Of a DNA stretch of 64,000 nt, positions 22,273 to 33,905 are shown piece by piece. The notes beneath the pieces were generated by a model. The model worked only from the letters and a program-made list of their open reading frames with translations. It did not search any database and had not been told where the DNA came from. The DNA is from Saturnia japonica (taxonomy: Eukaryota > Arthropoda > Insecta > Lepidoptera > Saturniidae): the NCBI GenBank assembly GCA_033032175.1, contig CM065318.1, positions 18,600,001 through 18,664,000 on the forward strand, given 5' to 3'. The stretch's first letter is position 1; each line of letters begins with the position of its first letter. Made by a program: the position numbers and the translations under genes.

Positions 22273-22752
22273 AATAAATAATAAAGCTTTCTTTATTCCA
22301 TACCTAATAGACAAATTTACAAATAAAAATTAGTGTTAGTATTATTAGTTATATAAAAAACTTTTATTCTTAATGTATAAATTTATTGTTAGTGTGTTAG
22401 TGATACGGATCCCTTTTGGGTAAAAGCCTCCTCTAACCCATGCCATTTATCTTTATCCTGGGCAATACTCATCCTGTTTGACCCAGCTATTTCAATAATA
22501 TCATCTGCCCACCGTTTCCGTGGTCTACCTTTGCTCCTCTTGCCTGCAGGTCTTGGCCATCTTGTTACTTCTAGCGTCCATCTCTTTTCTTTGTACCTTG
22601 AAATGTGTCCTGCCCATTTCCACTTTAGACTTAGAGCATGTTGAAGAGCATCAGTAAGTTTAGTTCTTTTCCTTATCTCTTCGTTTCTGATTTTATGTAT
22701 TTTTCTTAATTTTAGTATACTCCTTTCCATGGTATGTTGACATGAAGTTGAA
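22273..22752 (-). mobile_element. RTE-type LINE, 5'-truncated insertion
   Basis: A ~480-bp LINE tail inserted into Rep-B. 'acttt' flanks it on both sides (22268-22272 and 22753-22757), a short target-site duplication. On the minus strand its 3' end is a run of ATT/TTA-type units ('ctttattatttatt') in place of poly-A, as is usual for RTE elements. It carries the C-terminal coding region described separately. 5' truncation is the normal result of incomplete target-primed reverse transcription. Confidence 0.75.
22389..22751 (-). pseudogene. RTE-type endonuclease/reverse transcriptase, C-terminal part
   Basis: The minus frame has the order MERSIL, IRNEEIRKRTKLTD, LKWKWAGHI, RWTLEVTRW, GRPRKRWADDI and W..LEEAFT, which is the conserved C-terminal end of RTE-clade proteins, beyond the RT catalytic core. 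The frame is open for about 120 codons and stops at 22389, near the family's natural end. The open frame extends upstream to an ATG at 22802, but residues 1-17 of that longer frame (MHVLRARKTVRF...) come from the host Rep-B repeat, so the ATG is accidental. Catalytic motifs are absent, so it is a dead fragment. Confidence 0.85.
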
Positions 22753-22830
22753 ACTTTAACCATGCTAAATCTCACAGTCTTCCGTGCACGCAATACATGC
22801 ACGCATCAATATATAGATTATTATTGCTGT
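22753..22830 (+). repeat. Rep-B copy, right part
   Basis: 'actttaaccatgctaaatct', 'cacagtcttccgtgcacgca' and 'tcaatatatag' complete the Rep-B copy begun at 21998. Confidence 0.75.
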
Positions 22831-23424
22831 TTATGTTTAAATTGATATTTATTGCTAAATTAGATATACATTGTACATACGAGTAGAATATTTGTCACCT
22901 GTCAGTATCGTAATATACGAAGGAGCTAAGTCCTGTGGACTACATAGCCTGTCCCTACTTATTACGGTAAGTACCTAAGTACTAAAAAACTAGTATATGG
23001 TGTAAAGTGGTTTATACATACGTACATACGTAGTTCCCGATGTAACCCCACGCGCACCTCATTCGTCTTATCCAAGACATCCATTTACAAAACGACATCC
23101 TGCGAAACTAGCTGAAAGATTGATGTGCGTGCGAAATAACACGAAAACGGTTATGCTACAAACATCGATACACGTAATACTTTGTACCCACGGTGCGCTT
23201 TTATCTACTACCGTTTTCGTTCAACTAGAGCAAACTAATATTTGACAGCAATCATTTCTAATATCAAGGATCGATAGTATATTATCATTGAATGAAGATC
23301 CGGCTATGTGTAGCTGCCGAAATATTAATCATAGTATTTAATTAAGCGAATATTATAAAATTTTCTGTAGGCTCAAGATTTTCCCTTCGTTGATATCTCA
23401 GGTCTTCGACCAAGCAAGTCAAAG
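22831..23424. other. No gene recognised
   Basis: AT-rich with a few 'acgtacatacgta' type short palindromes near 23015-23030; nothing supported. Confidence 0.45.
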
Positions 23425-23505
23425 ACCATATCGAGCGAGCTTTACTGTCAAAAGATTATTATAGCGTGGATCATTATGTGAATGATAATGAATTGATTTA
23501 TTTTA
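23425..23505 (+). pseudogene. CR1/jockey-like LINE tail, minimal fragment
   Basis: 'tttactgtcaaaagattatt' followed by 'ggatcattatgtgaatgata' is the same 3' coding end as at 18195-18345 and 45000-45125. Confidence 0.5.
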
Positions 23506-24269
23506 TTTTGCTTTTTATTTTTGAAGCATCCAAATGCATTCCGAAAATTATGCGATATTAATGAACACACCGAGTACGAAATTTACATTATTACTGCGTA
23601 CACCAATGAGTATATTACAAATAGATACGTAATCCGCAAGAACGAGATGAGAACAAAAGCTATCTGAGTAAACTCTATTCGTACACCTTCGATATCACCA
23701 ACTAGTGGTGTATCAGACAGACCTCTACGTCAAGCGTATCCCAAACAAATAGCACCCAAGAGTTACCCGCGCTATTAATTCTCTGTTTTCTTGTAAACAC
23801 GCAGCGTGGGAACTGGACGTAATACATTTATTTATTTTGCACCAACTTTTCAATTATTTAGAAACTGGCATCGAGTTTGTGTCTGTTAATGGTCGTTCAT
23901 CCGTGATGGTCACCGTTATCCCTTGACTGTACTTATCATTAGGTGCTGTTCGACCAAATTTAGTATAAAAATTCCTTATGCACACTCTCCTATATATTTT
24001 CATAAAATAAATATTTATATTAATATTTATACTTATTAAAATCCCTAATGGCTGTCTCAGAAACGTCTAATAAGACGTAATTAGTAAAGCGCGACCCTCT
24101 TTAAGCGGAATAAACCAACTGCTGTGCAGTAAATTATTGCATTATACAGTCTTCAGCAAATTAGCATAATATAAAGGAGCCCATGTCAAAAGTGAAAAGT
24201 TAAAAACTAAAGCAAACATACTTAGTGAGTCCTCGAGGCGAAGCTGTGGAACAAGGTAAAAGATGAAGC
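23506..24269. other. No gene; possible Rep-D relic at 23875-23955
   Basis: 'ttcatccgtgatggtcaccg' and 'ccttgactgtac' resemble the Rep-D core. The rest is AT-rich without features. Confidence 0.4.
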
Positions 24270-24505
24270 GAGTTTTTTTAACCGACATCAAAAAAAAGAT
24301 GGATTTTTTTTTCTTTTAAATGATCTTCACCCATAACTTTTTTGTCTATGAACCGATTTGGATTTGTTTTTTGTCAGAAAGGAGATAACTCAAAGGGTGG
24401 TCTCATTTTTATTTCATTGGCGTTAGATCTTCAACTTCGAAGATACACCAGGAAACTCTTCAAAATTATTGAATTTGGTTTTCATTTTTGTTATTTACTT
24501 TTCAG
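24270..24505 (+). repeat. Rep-R, copy 6
   Basis: 'ccgacatcaaaaaaaagatg', 'tatgaaccgatttggattt', 'gataactcaaagggtgg' and 'tcttcaacttcgaagataca' match. The 63-codon frame over it is not a gene. Confidence 0.75.
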
Positions 24506-25019
24506 AACTACAAACAAACCCCTTAAAGTATAAACTAAAACACAAATAAACAATTATTTTATACTCTTTGATTCAACTTAATTGATGAATAGCCTTTGTT
24601 TCTGAATAAAACATTCCATATGAATCTATGTACGGACGCTCTATTATAATAATAATGAAAGTGTAGTGTTCTAAAGATCTGTTCAACCTAATTCCCCCTT
24701 CTCCCTTCCGTAACAGAACCACACGCGCTGGGTTCTGAAGCCACAGTCAACAAAAAAGTTGATATCAGTATGTAGACTTGTGCCGCTTGAGCTTGTAAAA
24801 CGTACCACGACGTTTAAGTGCCACACTTAACAGTGTTTGAATTCGACTTCGTAACAACGTAAACGCTATTAAAACATGACTCCCTACGAAGCAACCTGAA
24901 ATAAAACGTAGGAGGCACTGACACTCATTAAAAAGAAAAGCTAAAAGACATAACAAGTTTAATTCTTTAATAACGTTTTTCACTGATAATGTCACAATAT
25001 GAATACGTTTTTTATAAAG
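24506..25019. other. No gene recognised
   Basis: A 76-codon minus frame (24765-24995) is hydrophobic but has no motif and no homologue I recognise. Confidence 0.4.
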
Positions 25020-25180
25020 GGACTAGCTTATATACGCAACTTCTCCCCCGTTGTCTTCGAAACTAGCGTCACTTATTGTACACTGGTTGTGCTAATGTAG
25101 AACCTTTGTGTGGGCGCACAACAACCCATCAAAGTTTCATGGCGGTCGGATAAATGTTTGAGGAACGAATAGACAACAAA
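25020..25180 (+). repeat. Insect-type repeat fragment ('caaagtttcatggcggtcgg')
   Basis: Begins 'gactagctt' and contains 'caaagtttcatggcggtcgg' and an A run. This layout is typical of short LINE/SINE tails in insects; similar 'actagct' starts occur near 39080, 45495 and 52540. Family not identified. Confidence 0.4.
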
Positions 25181-25649
25181 AAAAAAACATTTCCTAATTT
25201 ACAAATATTTACATAGATTATTTTATATTTCTAAAACCATTTATTATGCAAAGAAAATTTAAAAGTAGCCTATTCATTGAGACCATTCGAATGAACTGAA
25301 AACAATTTAGGTAGGCAGTTAAGAATCCTGCAGACCCAGATGATGTTGTGCGTTATGACTTGCCTTCACTTTTACAAAATTCAATACTTATAAAAGAAAT
25401 CACTAACGTGAAAATAGATAAAAACTGAATAAATTTGATAAATAAAATACATACGATGTCTAACAAGTGGAATAATTCCATGCAGAGTATTCCGCGATAC
25501 AGCTCTTATATAAACAGTGTATCGCTAACATAAACAGAAAATTCTCCCCATTTCACTCCAATAATAAGTAAACAAACCACATCGCGTGCGATCCCATTCT
25601 GAAACTCACGACATTCTTATCACCAACAATTTTTATTAATATTGTATAC

Positions 25650-25860
25650 TAGAGGTGTGCCCGCGGCTCCGCACGCGTTTATAGTTACGCAGTAGTTATT
25701 TCCATCCCGTACTTTCATTTTTTCCCATATTGTTAACAATTCATAAGCCGTATCAATTGAGGAATGCCGTGTATTTCCCATGTATGAAACTATGTATGTA
25801 TGTATGTAGCTGATGACCACATCTAACCCCTAGCTGCGTTTGATCCACGACTTTTTGCCA
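25650..25860 (+). repeat. Rep-H copy ('gcccgcggctccgcacgcg') with ATGT microsatellite
   Basis: 'tatactagaggtgtgcccg', 'cggctccgcacgcgttta' and an ATGT/TATG run at about 25793-25808. The head is shared with 30310-30350. Confidence 0.6.
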
Positions 25861-26389
25861 ATCCTGTATAAAGCAAGAAGTTTGAATTTTTAGAAATTAT
25901 CTCTTTACCTTACAAATTTGGTTATATTGGTATGACACCGGTCACAACTCCGCCGGTTCACAGTTTTATTATGGTTTTGCATATATTTTACAAAAAATCT
26001 CTCGCAATCGATATTTTTTAGGGGTGAAATTGTATTGATTCGCTAATATGGATGTTATTTTCACTAAAAAACTCATCCAGATCAAAAATGGATTAATATT
26101 TTTAATTTAGAAACAATATAGAAAGGAGAAATCGCATTTAGAATATAGTATCCACTGCCACTGCCACTGGTAATGGCCAGTCAGTAATATTCACCAGAGT
26201 TCCACCAGCTCTAACTAATAGCCAACTCTTTTCCAAGCTAGATTACTTCTTCTCCTCCATCATCACATAAGATTACATGAAGTTACCATCAAACACATGC
26301 CTTTTGCCTATGTATCAATTTAAAAAATTTTGTTCCTCAGAGAATGCAAATGTTCTCTTATGTACGTAATAAACTATAATACAAGATAT
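25861..26389. other. No gene recognised
   Basis: AT-rich, with a short 'ccactg' run at 26152-26168 (simple repeat). Confidence 0.45.
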
Positions 26390-26645
26390 TTTTTTACAAA
26401 AAAGAAAATCAACTTCAATGATTATGAAAGAGTTTTCTCGTATATCTTTGAAGCCGAAGGTCCAAGATCAATGAAACTAAAATTGATAACACCCTTGAGG
26501 TATACTCTATCCAACAAAAAAATAATCATCTATATCGGTTCATAAACATAGAAGTTATGACTGAACTGATATAAAAAAAATACATATAACTAAATGCATT
26601 CGAATTGAAACTGAATGTCTTTTTTTTTAAGTCTGTTAAAAATCC
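26390..26645 (-). repeat. Rep-R, copy 7
   Basis: 'acttcaatgattatgaaaga', 'cccttgaggtatactctatc', 'cggttcataaacatagaagt' and 'aaatgcattcgaattga' are the complements of all main Rep-R blocks. Confidence 0.8.
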
Positions 26646-26754
26646 AAGAACAAGAGCTATCACTGAAAGGCAAGACTACTCGATAGTCACAAATGAAACA
26701 CAATTTATATTATACTTATTATATTATTATAAAACTGTCGAAATCTGTACACTG

Positions 26755-26900
26755 TAAATATTTGAGAAAAATAACAGGGAGTTTGTCTGTCAGTAAGCTT
26801 GAATGCCAATCACGCAAAAACTACTAGACCAAATTTAATGAAATTTGGTACGATTGTAGCTTAGAATCTGAAAGTACATTTAAGGTGAATTTTTACACAA
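26755..26900 (+). repeat. Possible insect TE tail ('aaatttggtac')
   Basis: 'acgcaaaaactactagacca' and 'aatgaaatttggtacgatt' form a motif common in insect LINE/SINE tails. Single copy; identity uncertain. Confidence 0.35.
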
Positions 26901-28320
26901 CGGACATTTTTATGGTTTATAAATTGCTTTTAGGTTAACCTAAACAAATAATAACTATAATTACAGAGTTACATGCATATGTACTATATGTAATATGTAA
27001 AGGGGAACGTCAGTATTTTTATTTTCTAACAGTATTCATAGATGACGCTGTACGGATTGGTTTAACCCGTACTATTTTTCCTAAAATATCTTCAATGTAC
27101 AGATTTCAACTCTTTACTTTTTTATTAGAAGTATATATTTAAGCCAGGGATTTTATTATTATTTTAAATGTTCAAAATAATTATAATTATCTATTCTATC
27201 AAAATTTTCTACGATAGATGTCGTTGTTTGGTGTTTGTGCTATCAAGATTTTTATTACATTACATTAAAGGGACATACTATAAAGCATTATTATTATTCA
27301 CTGGATACTATAGGTTTATAAAAATAAAGTTATTAAATAAAATTAGCTTTTCGTAAGGGACGATTAACATTTAAAATGATTTTAGGTGGATATTCTAAAA
27401 GCATATACCGGTCAAAAACCGTAAAGAGAGATTGAGGTGAGGGGAGGTTTTTATTTAGTTGCTTTATATCGTACACAAAATATAACTACGCGGACGAAAT
27501 TGCTGGCACAACTAGTTGTAATATAAAAAGGCGATCCTCTGCATTGATAATTATAAAAACAAATACTTGTTATAAAATATCGAATATTTCCATAATAACA
27601 TCCTTCATCTTTTAAACGGTAAGTTATTCACATGACGTTGCGGCCTGAATGAGGTGAATTTGCCTCAAATATGGCGCTCGCCTGCGCTTTGAGTGGCACG
27701 TGACACATTTTAAATTTCGTACGTACAATACTGCCAGCCTCGTATTTAATTTTAACCGATCGTCTTACAATGTTTACTGTGTTGCAAAATACAAAGTATA
27801 TACTTTCCGCAGTAAAAAAAATTATTTCATGTACTTAACCATTAAATAAAAACTGTTTTAGTATCTGTATGTTTTTTCTTTTCTTTTTACGATGTTATGT
27901 TCGATACTAATTTATATCATATCCAAAAATTTTTAAACACTTAAAACAAAGAAAATAAATTACAGTTTCTATAATTGTATTGATACAAAACATGACTTTT
28001 TTTACTAGTTTCAATTTTTAGGGATCCGAAGTCAACAAGAAATCCTTAGAGATATATACTATGCAGTAACAGCGAGGTCAGTTTGTTTGCACTAATATCA
28101 ATTGATGCCGTAACATTATGCAGTTTTAAAGTTCCGAAATGAACAAGAAACCCTTACAATTTTGCTGATTGTTTTTCGTCAGCTGAGCTCTGATTTTCAT
28201 AGTACTCTTAGAAAGCTGTAAATCGTTATGGGTATATATAACAATAACGCCAATAAAGTTGTATAATGAAATCTTTGAAATGAAAACTTTTACGGTACCT
28301 CCCCTACACATCAATTTCAT
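26901..28320. other. No gene recognised
   Basis: AT-rich with short chance frames only; a short GC-richer patch at 27640-27710 ('tatggcgctcgcctgcgctt') partly recurs near 28985-29010. Confidence 0.45.
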
Positions 28321-28334
28321 CTTTTAACTTCGTC

Positions 28335-28706
28335 GTGTTTTTAAATCAAAACTACTGGGCAAGTATACAGGACTGTAGGCAGTCGAAGGAGGCTTTCCAG
28401 GTTTTAAACCCGAGATACTCCAGGAATCTACTTAGCCTGAAACGTGACAAAGTCCGACAAATAATCGATATTGTCACAGGTCATTGTTCACTTAATAAGC
28501 ATCTTTATATATTGGGTGTTACAGACAGTCCTCTGTGTAGAGGGTTCATGACTGCAGAGGAGACAGCCGCGCATGTGCTCCTGGAGTGCAGTAGCGTGGT
28601 GTCTCAGCGAGCACACAACCTTGGGACGCCGAGGACGACCAGGGAGGCTTGCGCCGACACAAGCTAGCTGTTGGCATTCCTGGCGGACATCGGGTGGCTG
28701 GATTAG
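28335..28706 (+). pseudogene. LINE ORF2 C-terminal RNase H / zinc region, fragment
   Basis: The plus frame shows W....CRQSK near the start, LLSL.RDK.RQII, VTGHCSLNKHLY, DSPLCRG and ETAAHVLLEC, then an LGTPR block. This is the hallmark of the C-terminal end of R1/jockey-side LINE ORF2 proteins that carry an RNase H domain. A TAG at 28665-28667 interrupts the frame, which otherwise continues to a GWLD end with TAG at about 28704. No upstream RT sequence remains, so this is a 5'-truncated dead copy. The element is different from the jockey element at 54302, which has no such domain. Confidence 0.8.
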
Positions 28707-29794
28707 CAAAAACCACCCGTCACGAAAAAAGCTCCCATCAGAGGCCTAGTTGCGGAAATCAGTCCGCTCTCCAAGTTCCAAGCAATATACATTTTTCGAG
28801 TTATTTTTGTTGTTGTTAATCCAAAAAAGTATAATTTATTAAATGCGAACATAAATACAATTTTTCCTTTTAATTCCCGTTATTCATAGTGCCTTAAAAT
28901 CTGCATGTATAAATAAAATAATTACACAACGATACAAAAAAACACGAAAATTGAAATTTTGATGGAAAATCCTTTCTAAAGCGAACCTCACCCGCGCTAT
29001 GAATGGCAAGTGACAAGTTTTAAATTTGGAACCTCTGTGTGCTAGCTCTATTTTATTTTTAATGAATTGGTGTCATGGGTAAATTAACTTTTCGCGTGGC
29101 AACTGACATTTTTAGATAATTGAAATATGGTGGCCATGGTAGAGATTTACCAACAGGGTTTAACTTTTTGTTACTGGTTATTAAAAAAAATATAAATCTT
29201 TAAAATGAACTAACGTAAGAATTAAAAATATTATTTTGTATGCTATGCTTCATGATAAAGCACCTAGTACAAATTTCATATGTTGCAGATTCAATTTCGA
29301 TTGGAGCAAACTATCATTGATCTAGACAGAATTTGTCGAATTGTCGTGACCAATAAAACGCTAACCATCAAACATTAGGCAATGAGACTTCCTACATTAA
29401 ATAGCATTATGAATTAATGAAGTTTAAAAAAAAAAAATCTAAATCGAAATGAAAAAACGTGAACAAATCTCAATAAATCTGGCAACAAAATTATTTTAAT
29501 CAATCAATACAAAAGTCATTTGAGAAAACCTATAACGAAAGTTGAATTGAAACTTCTGATTTTATAAATAGGCACCCTAACAAATGCTAGATAAATGAAC
29601 TGTCTAGACTCTTACTAAACGTGACCTTAGACATTTTAATGAATGTATTCGTTTACCTTAGAATATTCAGCATTCATTCAGGGCTAAACGATTTTTTATT
29701 GATGGCTTTGATTGAATTCGATATTCAAAGAGTATATTGTCATACTTTTTGGAAGTGTGCCTTATGGTGAGTATACTACAACAGTGGCAACTGT
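28707..29794. other. LINE 3' tail, then no gene
   Basis: 28707-28790 ('agaggcctagttgcggaaat') is probably the 3' untranslated part of the LINE. The rest is AT-rich without features. Confidence 0.4.
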
Positions 29795-29975
29795 CGAGAG
29801 ATCTATAATCCATCACCAAGCACTACTGTCATGCCAGCCTGCGTAAACCGAAACTGGATATACACCGATTGATCCCGAATTACTCGGATATCTCACCATA
29901 TACATGGTGGTCGCGACTCAGTCAAGCTATACAGTCCTTATTCCTCATCATCGTTTCCTCATTTGTTACTCAGCA
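29795..29975 (-). repeat. Rep-D copy
   Basis: Complement strand reads 'gcaggctggcatgacagtag', 'ggtgatggattatagatctc' and 'gacagttgccactgttg', matching 51115-51300. Confidence 0.65.
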
Positions 29976-30194
29976 GGGTGCACAACTTGCAAATGAAGTT
30001 GGCTTGGGTATTTAAAATCTTAAGTTGTTATTTGATTTACTATCCCCTCCCACCCTAAAAGCTTGCATTTACGTCACTAAGAATGATAAAATTAAGTATT
30101 TAAAAAAAGTAAGTACTTATTTAGGTTAGGCTTTATTATTAAATGAACATTTTTTTATTTATTTATTTATTAACAATACATACATACATAGATA

Positions 30195-30730
30195 GTATAA
30201 AGTCGGCCGTCTGTCTCTCTTTACCGTTAGATCTTTTAAAGTACGCAAGGGATTTTAATGGGGTTTTCACTATCATAATATAGAGATTTTTTACGAAAGA
30301 TTTATATATACAATTAGCGGTTTGCCCGCAGCTCCGCACGCGTTTGTACTGCGCAGTAATTGTTTACAGATAGTTTTTTTTTATTGACAATTAATACAGT
30401 CTATCAATAGTGAAATTACATTTTATACTTCCCGTGTACAAAACTTCATAAAAATCGGTTAAGAACTAAATTTTTCTTACTGTTTCTAATGGCAGTCATA
30501 TGCTTCCAGTCTACAAAATTTGATCAGAAGCGGTTTAATAATGATGAAATTTAAATATTTTGATATACTTTCTTTATACGATTTCTAAATCATTTTTTAG
30601 AATTCTTATAGCCCGTTACTAACGTTACTTCCAGTGTGCAAAATTTCATAAGAATCGATGAAGCCGTTTTTAAGTTAAATCCGGACAGAGAGAAAAAGTT
30701 CATTAATCCCACATCCGTGACCAATATCGT
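30195..30730 (+). repeat. Rep-H copy, long, with internal repeats
   Basis: 'gtctgtctctctttaccgtt' and 'ttgcccgcagctccgcacg' form the head. Downstream, related blocks such as 'tacaaaacttcataaaaatc', 'tacaaaatttgatcagaag' and 'tgcaaaatttcataagaatc' start near 30436, 30512 and 30637. These look like diverged internal repeats. Ends in sequence with 'ggacagagagaaaaag'. Non-coding. Confidence 0.6.
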
Positions 30731-31199
30731 TCATATAGTATCCCTATCGGGAAATTTGGACCAAAAATTAACTGTACAGACAGAACTACAAATTTGTTAA
30801 TATAGATACATTAAAATTTTCGTGCACATACATTGCTTACGCTAGCTAAACCTTAAGAGATATGTGAAAATAAAGTGTAATAGAATAGTAGTTCTTCAAA
30901 AATCCCTAGAGAAAAGTACACAATAGTATCTGTCTATCTTCTAAGGTTAACTCACAGTAGCCATTTTTATCATCAAAATAATAATTATAAATATTAGGTT
31001 ATATGCGAATCTATTTTCTTCAATTCTGTATCAATCTTTATCCGGATAAGTTTGTTAGTTAACTTGGGTATTTAATGTTGATTATAATTGTCCTTTACTT
31101 TTTTCCATTAAATGAATACCGTAGATGATATCACGAATTCAAAATTACACACGGTTTAAGATATCCCTTTCAGCGAAACGGTCGCGGTCAGTTGGCCGG

Positions 31200-31513
31200 C
31201 ACTTCGCACCTATGATGAATTGCGAGTTGTGAGCTAAGTTACATAACATACCATGATGCCTGTATCTCCAAGTGTTAGGCAGAGGCGTATACCAACAGTT
31301 CGCCGGGTATGTTTTAGGTACCCATGTAATAGGGGGCGTGTTTATTGCCATTAATCGGGCACAAAGCCAATCTCCGTACTGCTACTGAGAATTTTGTAGA
31401 ACTCTAAGAATTTCTGAGAATTTCTACCCAATAACACTTAGCTCGACCTGTGAATCAAACCTAGGTTCTCGAGCATAGCATTCGCGTTTGGTACCACTAG
31501 GCTAATGAGGCAG
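31200..31513 (-). repeat. tRNA-derived SINE-1, copy 2
   Basis: Minus strand starts 'ctgcctcattagcctagtgg' (A-box region), has a worn B box (near 31451-31461) and 'gagctaagtgttattgggta', and ends with the 'cataccatgatgcctgtatc' complement. The 68-codon minus frame at 31145-31351 is part of the SINE body. Most complete at its head of the three copies. Confidence 0.75.
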
Positions 31514-31589
31514 TTATGAACTGTCAATATTAAAGCGAAAAACTCTAAATCAGGCTTCTTTAAACATAAAATACACCACTTTGTAAATT

Positions 31590-31640
31590 GTACCCGTGCG
31601 AAGCTGGGGCGGGTTGCTAGTTTTAATATAAAGTGTTTTA
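31590..31640 (-). repeat. Short repeat head ('ctagcaacccgccccagctt')
   Basis: Complement reads 'ctagcaacccgccccagctt' then 'cgcacgggta', a widely seen insect TE end. Only the end motif is recognised. Confidence 0.5.
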
Positions 31641-33439
31641 TATCTCATTGAATTAAATAAAATACCTTTATTAAAGTATTATCCTGGGTTTATTTTATTA
31701 TTTTCAATATAGAAATAATGCTAATTCATATATGAAAAATAAAATCATTTATATATAGCGACAATGTAAACAGACTCGTATTTGGAAACAAACATGAATT
31801 ATAACGGAAATTCACCAAACAGCCCCACACTAATGCCGACAGTCATTAAACTGTTTACGGACCCTTGTATTTACTTTCACATAGTATAAAGTTTACGTGA
31901 GTCGCGATAGTAAAGCTGCGCGAATCGTGTGTCGTATCGCAAAGGTAGGCGGACCTTTATCTAAGGGCGATACGGGCCACTATGAACTACAAAGTGACCG
32001 TAAAAGCAGTAGTAAAGTATAAAACTCATTGGGATCGACAACGTAAACGGGATCGCTGAAGGCTGCAGTTGTAAGAAAACATCTCAAGCGTTTGAAAGTC
32101 AAGTAGAAAATGTTTGGTGTAAGTTGTAAGAACCGGCAGTCGGTAGGGATTTTGATAATAGACGGTTTAGTTTTTTGCGTTGAAATTAATATAAGTGGAA
32201 TTTGAGTCCTCTCAAAATGATAAACCTAAAAGCAGTATGAACTATGAAAAAAATTACATTTATTTGTTGGTTGCGCCGAGTATATACACATTATATATTC
32301 AAACCTTCTCTTTTACCTATCATAATTATATTTATTCGATTCCTTTTAAATATACCATACATTCCTTCACATTTCCTTCCGCTCTCTTCCCCCGCTCTCG
32401 TCCCTACCTCAGAAAGTCAGTGTGTCTGCCGCTGTGTTCTGAAGCACCACGCGCGCGTGCCATTAAAACGTGCATATATACAAGTTACCTCAACCGCTAT
32501 CATCAGAACCAGCGCCGAAGAAAACGAGGTACCTCCTTATGTTCCTATCTTTATCCGCCGCTACATTTGTCAAATTTCAAATAAAGACATATTTAGGCTA
32601 GTTTGCCTTATTTGTTGTACGAAAAAAAAAATTCTATTTTTCATACGCTTTCACACATACATATCTATGTACATGATGCATATCTGACTATGTTATCTAT
32701 GTAATTAAAATTATACTTCTGTCTGTACTTATAATTTATTTTTACAAATTCAGTGATAAGCCTATTGTTATAAAAACAATGTCTGTTTGTATGTCTGCTT
32801 TACCCGACTGCGAAAAGGAGGGTTATATTTTTCGAGCGTATACAACATGTAACATAATTAAAGCAAACTGTGAAAACAGTTTATTCAGAATCGGCTACTG
32901 AATCGAATTCAGTTATTTTTAATATAGGTATTATTTATCCGAAAAATACTCAATAAGAAGTAAATTAATCACCCCTTCGTCAAACAGTCGAAACAAACGA
33001 AAATGAAACATGAATACAAACAATAGGGCTTTTTTCAATGTAATTGGAAACGAAAAATGTTATTTAACAAATTGATTTAGGAATGAACTTTATTACAAGG
33101 AGAATAAAGTTTTTACAACAATAATAATAAGAACTCAGCAAACGGCGTCAATTGTCATCAGCTGATGAGACCGGCGCAGGCGGCACGGCATGATCAAAGT
33201 TATACAAACAAAATAAGCTAGTCAAACTTGAATCTAGTCATGCCACATGCGTCACGTCGACCTTATCAGTGAGAGCATGTTTTTGGAAATATTTTGATAA
33301 CTTTCGGGTGCGATGTCTTTTCGATATATAATACTAACATTCAATATACCGAAATGGTGAGAACTCTGGCACAGTGTGGAGATAATGTGGCACTAGCTTG
33401 CAGAACATTTAATAATAGGCATGGTACCAGTGTAGACCG
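31641..33439. other. No gene recognised
   Basis: Two overlapping plus frames (129 and 147 codons, 32195-32687) use different phases of a C/T-rich patch (32340-32590). Neither has a motif, so both are taken as chance. The patch ends with 'caaataaagac', which could be a polyadenylation signal of an LTR or gene end, but no partner was found. A moderately GC-rich patch at 31900-31990 is unexplained. Confidence 0.45.
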
Positions 33440-33545
33440 CACTCCTTCTCCATATAAACTTTAACCATGCCAAATCTCACAGCCTTCCGTGCACGCAATA
33501 CGCTTAAAATGGTACCTGAAATTTTGCTTCACGTATTAATTTATA
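33440..33545 (+). repeat. Rep-B copy, right part
   Basis: 'tccttctccatataaacttt', 'caaatctcacagccttccgt' and 'cttaaaatggtacc' match 43490-43570 and 51825-51900; the left half is missing. Confidence 0.7.
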
Positions 33546-33689
33546 GATTATTGACATGTATCTGATGTTAGCTTTATTATCAAATTCAACTGAAACGTAA
33601 TTTTATATCAGTATAAAATCGTGTCACCGAAATATTGGTTCAGTAGAATATCGTTATAATGCATGATGTTAGAATGAAATTTCTTTGTA

Positions 33690-33905
33690 GTTTTCTTCCT
33701 ATTTGGGTCAGTCCGACGGATATATTAAAATACCTACGCCCCACATAAGATCGCAGCCAAATAACCTTATGTTGTGTTCCAGCGGTAAGTTCAAGATCGG
33801 CCATGCGCTAGTGATACTTATAGTGTTCTAAGCATTAATAGACTACAGCAGCTGCTGGCCATGATACGAGCAGTAAGCTTGATAGCGACCCTAGCTGTTA
33901 AAAAA
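33690..33905 (+). repeat. Rep-A copy
   Basis: 'tcagtccgacggata', 'aagatcgcagccaaataacc', 'tgttgtgttccagcggtaag' and 'gctagtgatacttatagtg' follow the Rep-A order, with an internal gap. Confidence 0.65.

Noticed and set aside
32195..32687. Two overlapping ORFs of 129 and 147 codons as a gene
   Set aside because: They use different phases of one C/T-rich patch and have no motif, splice support or recognisable family.
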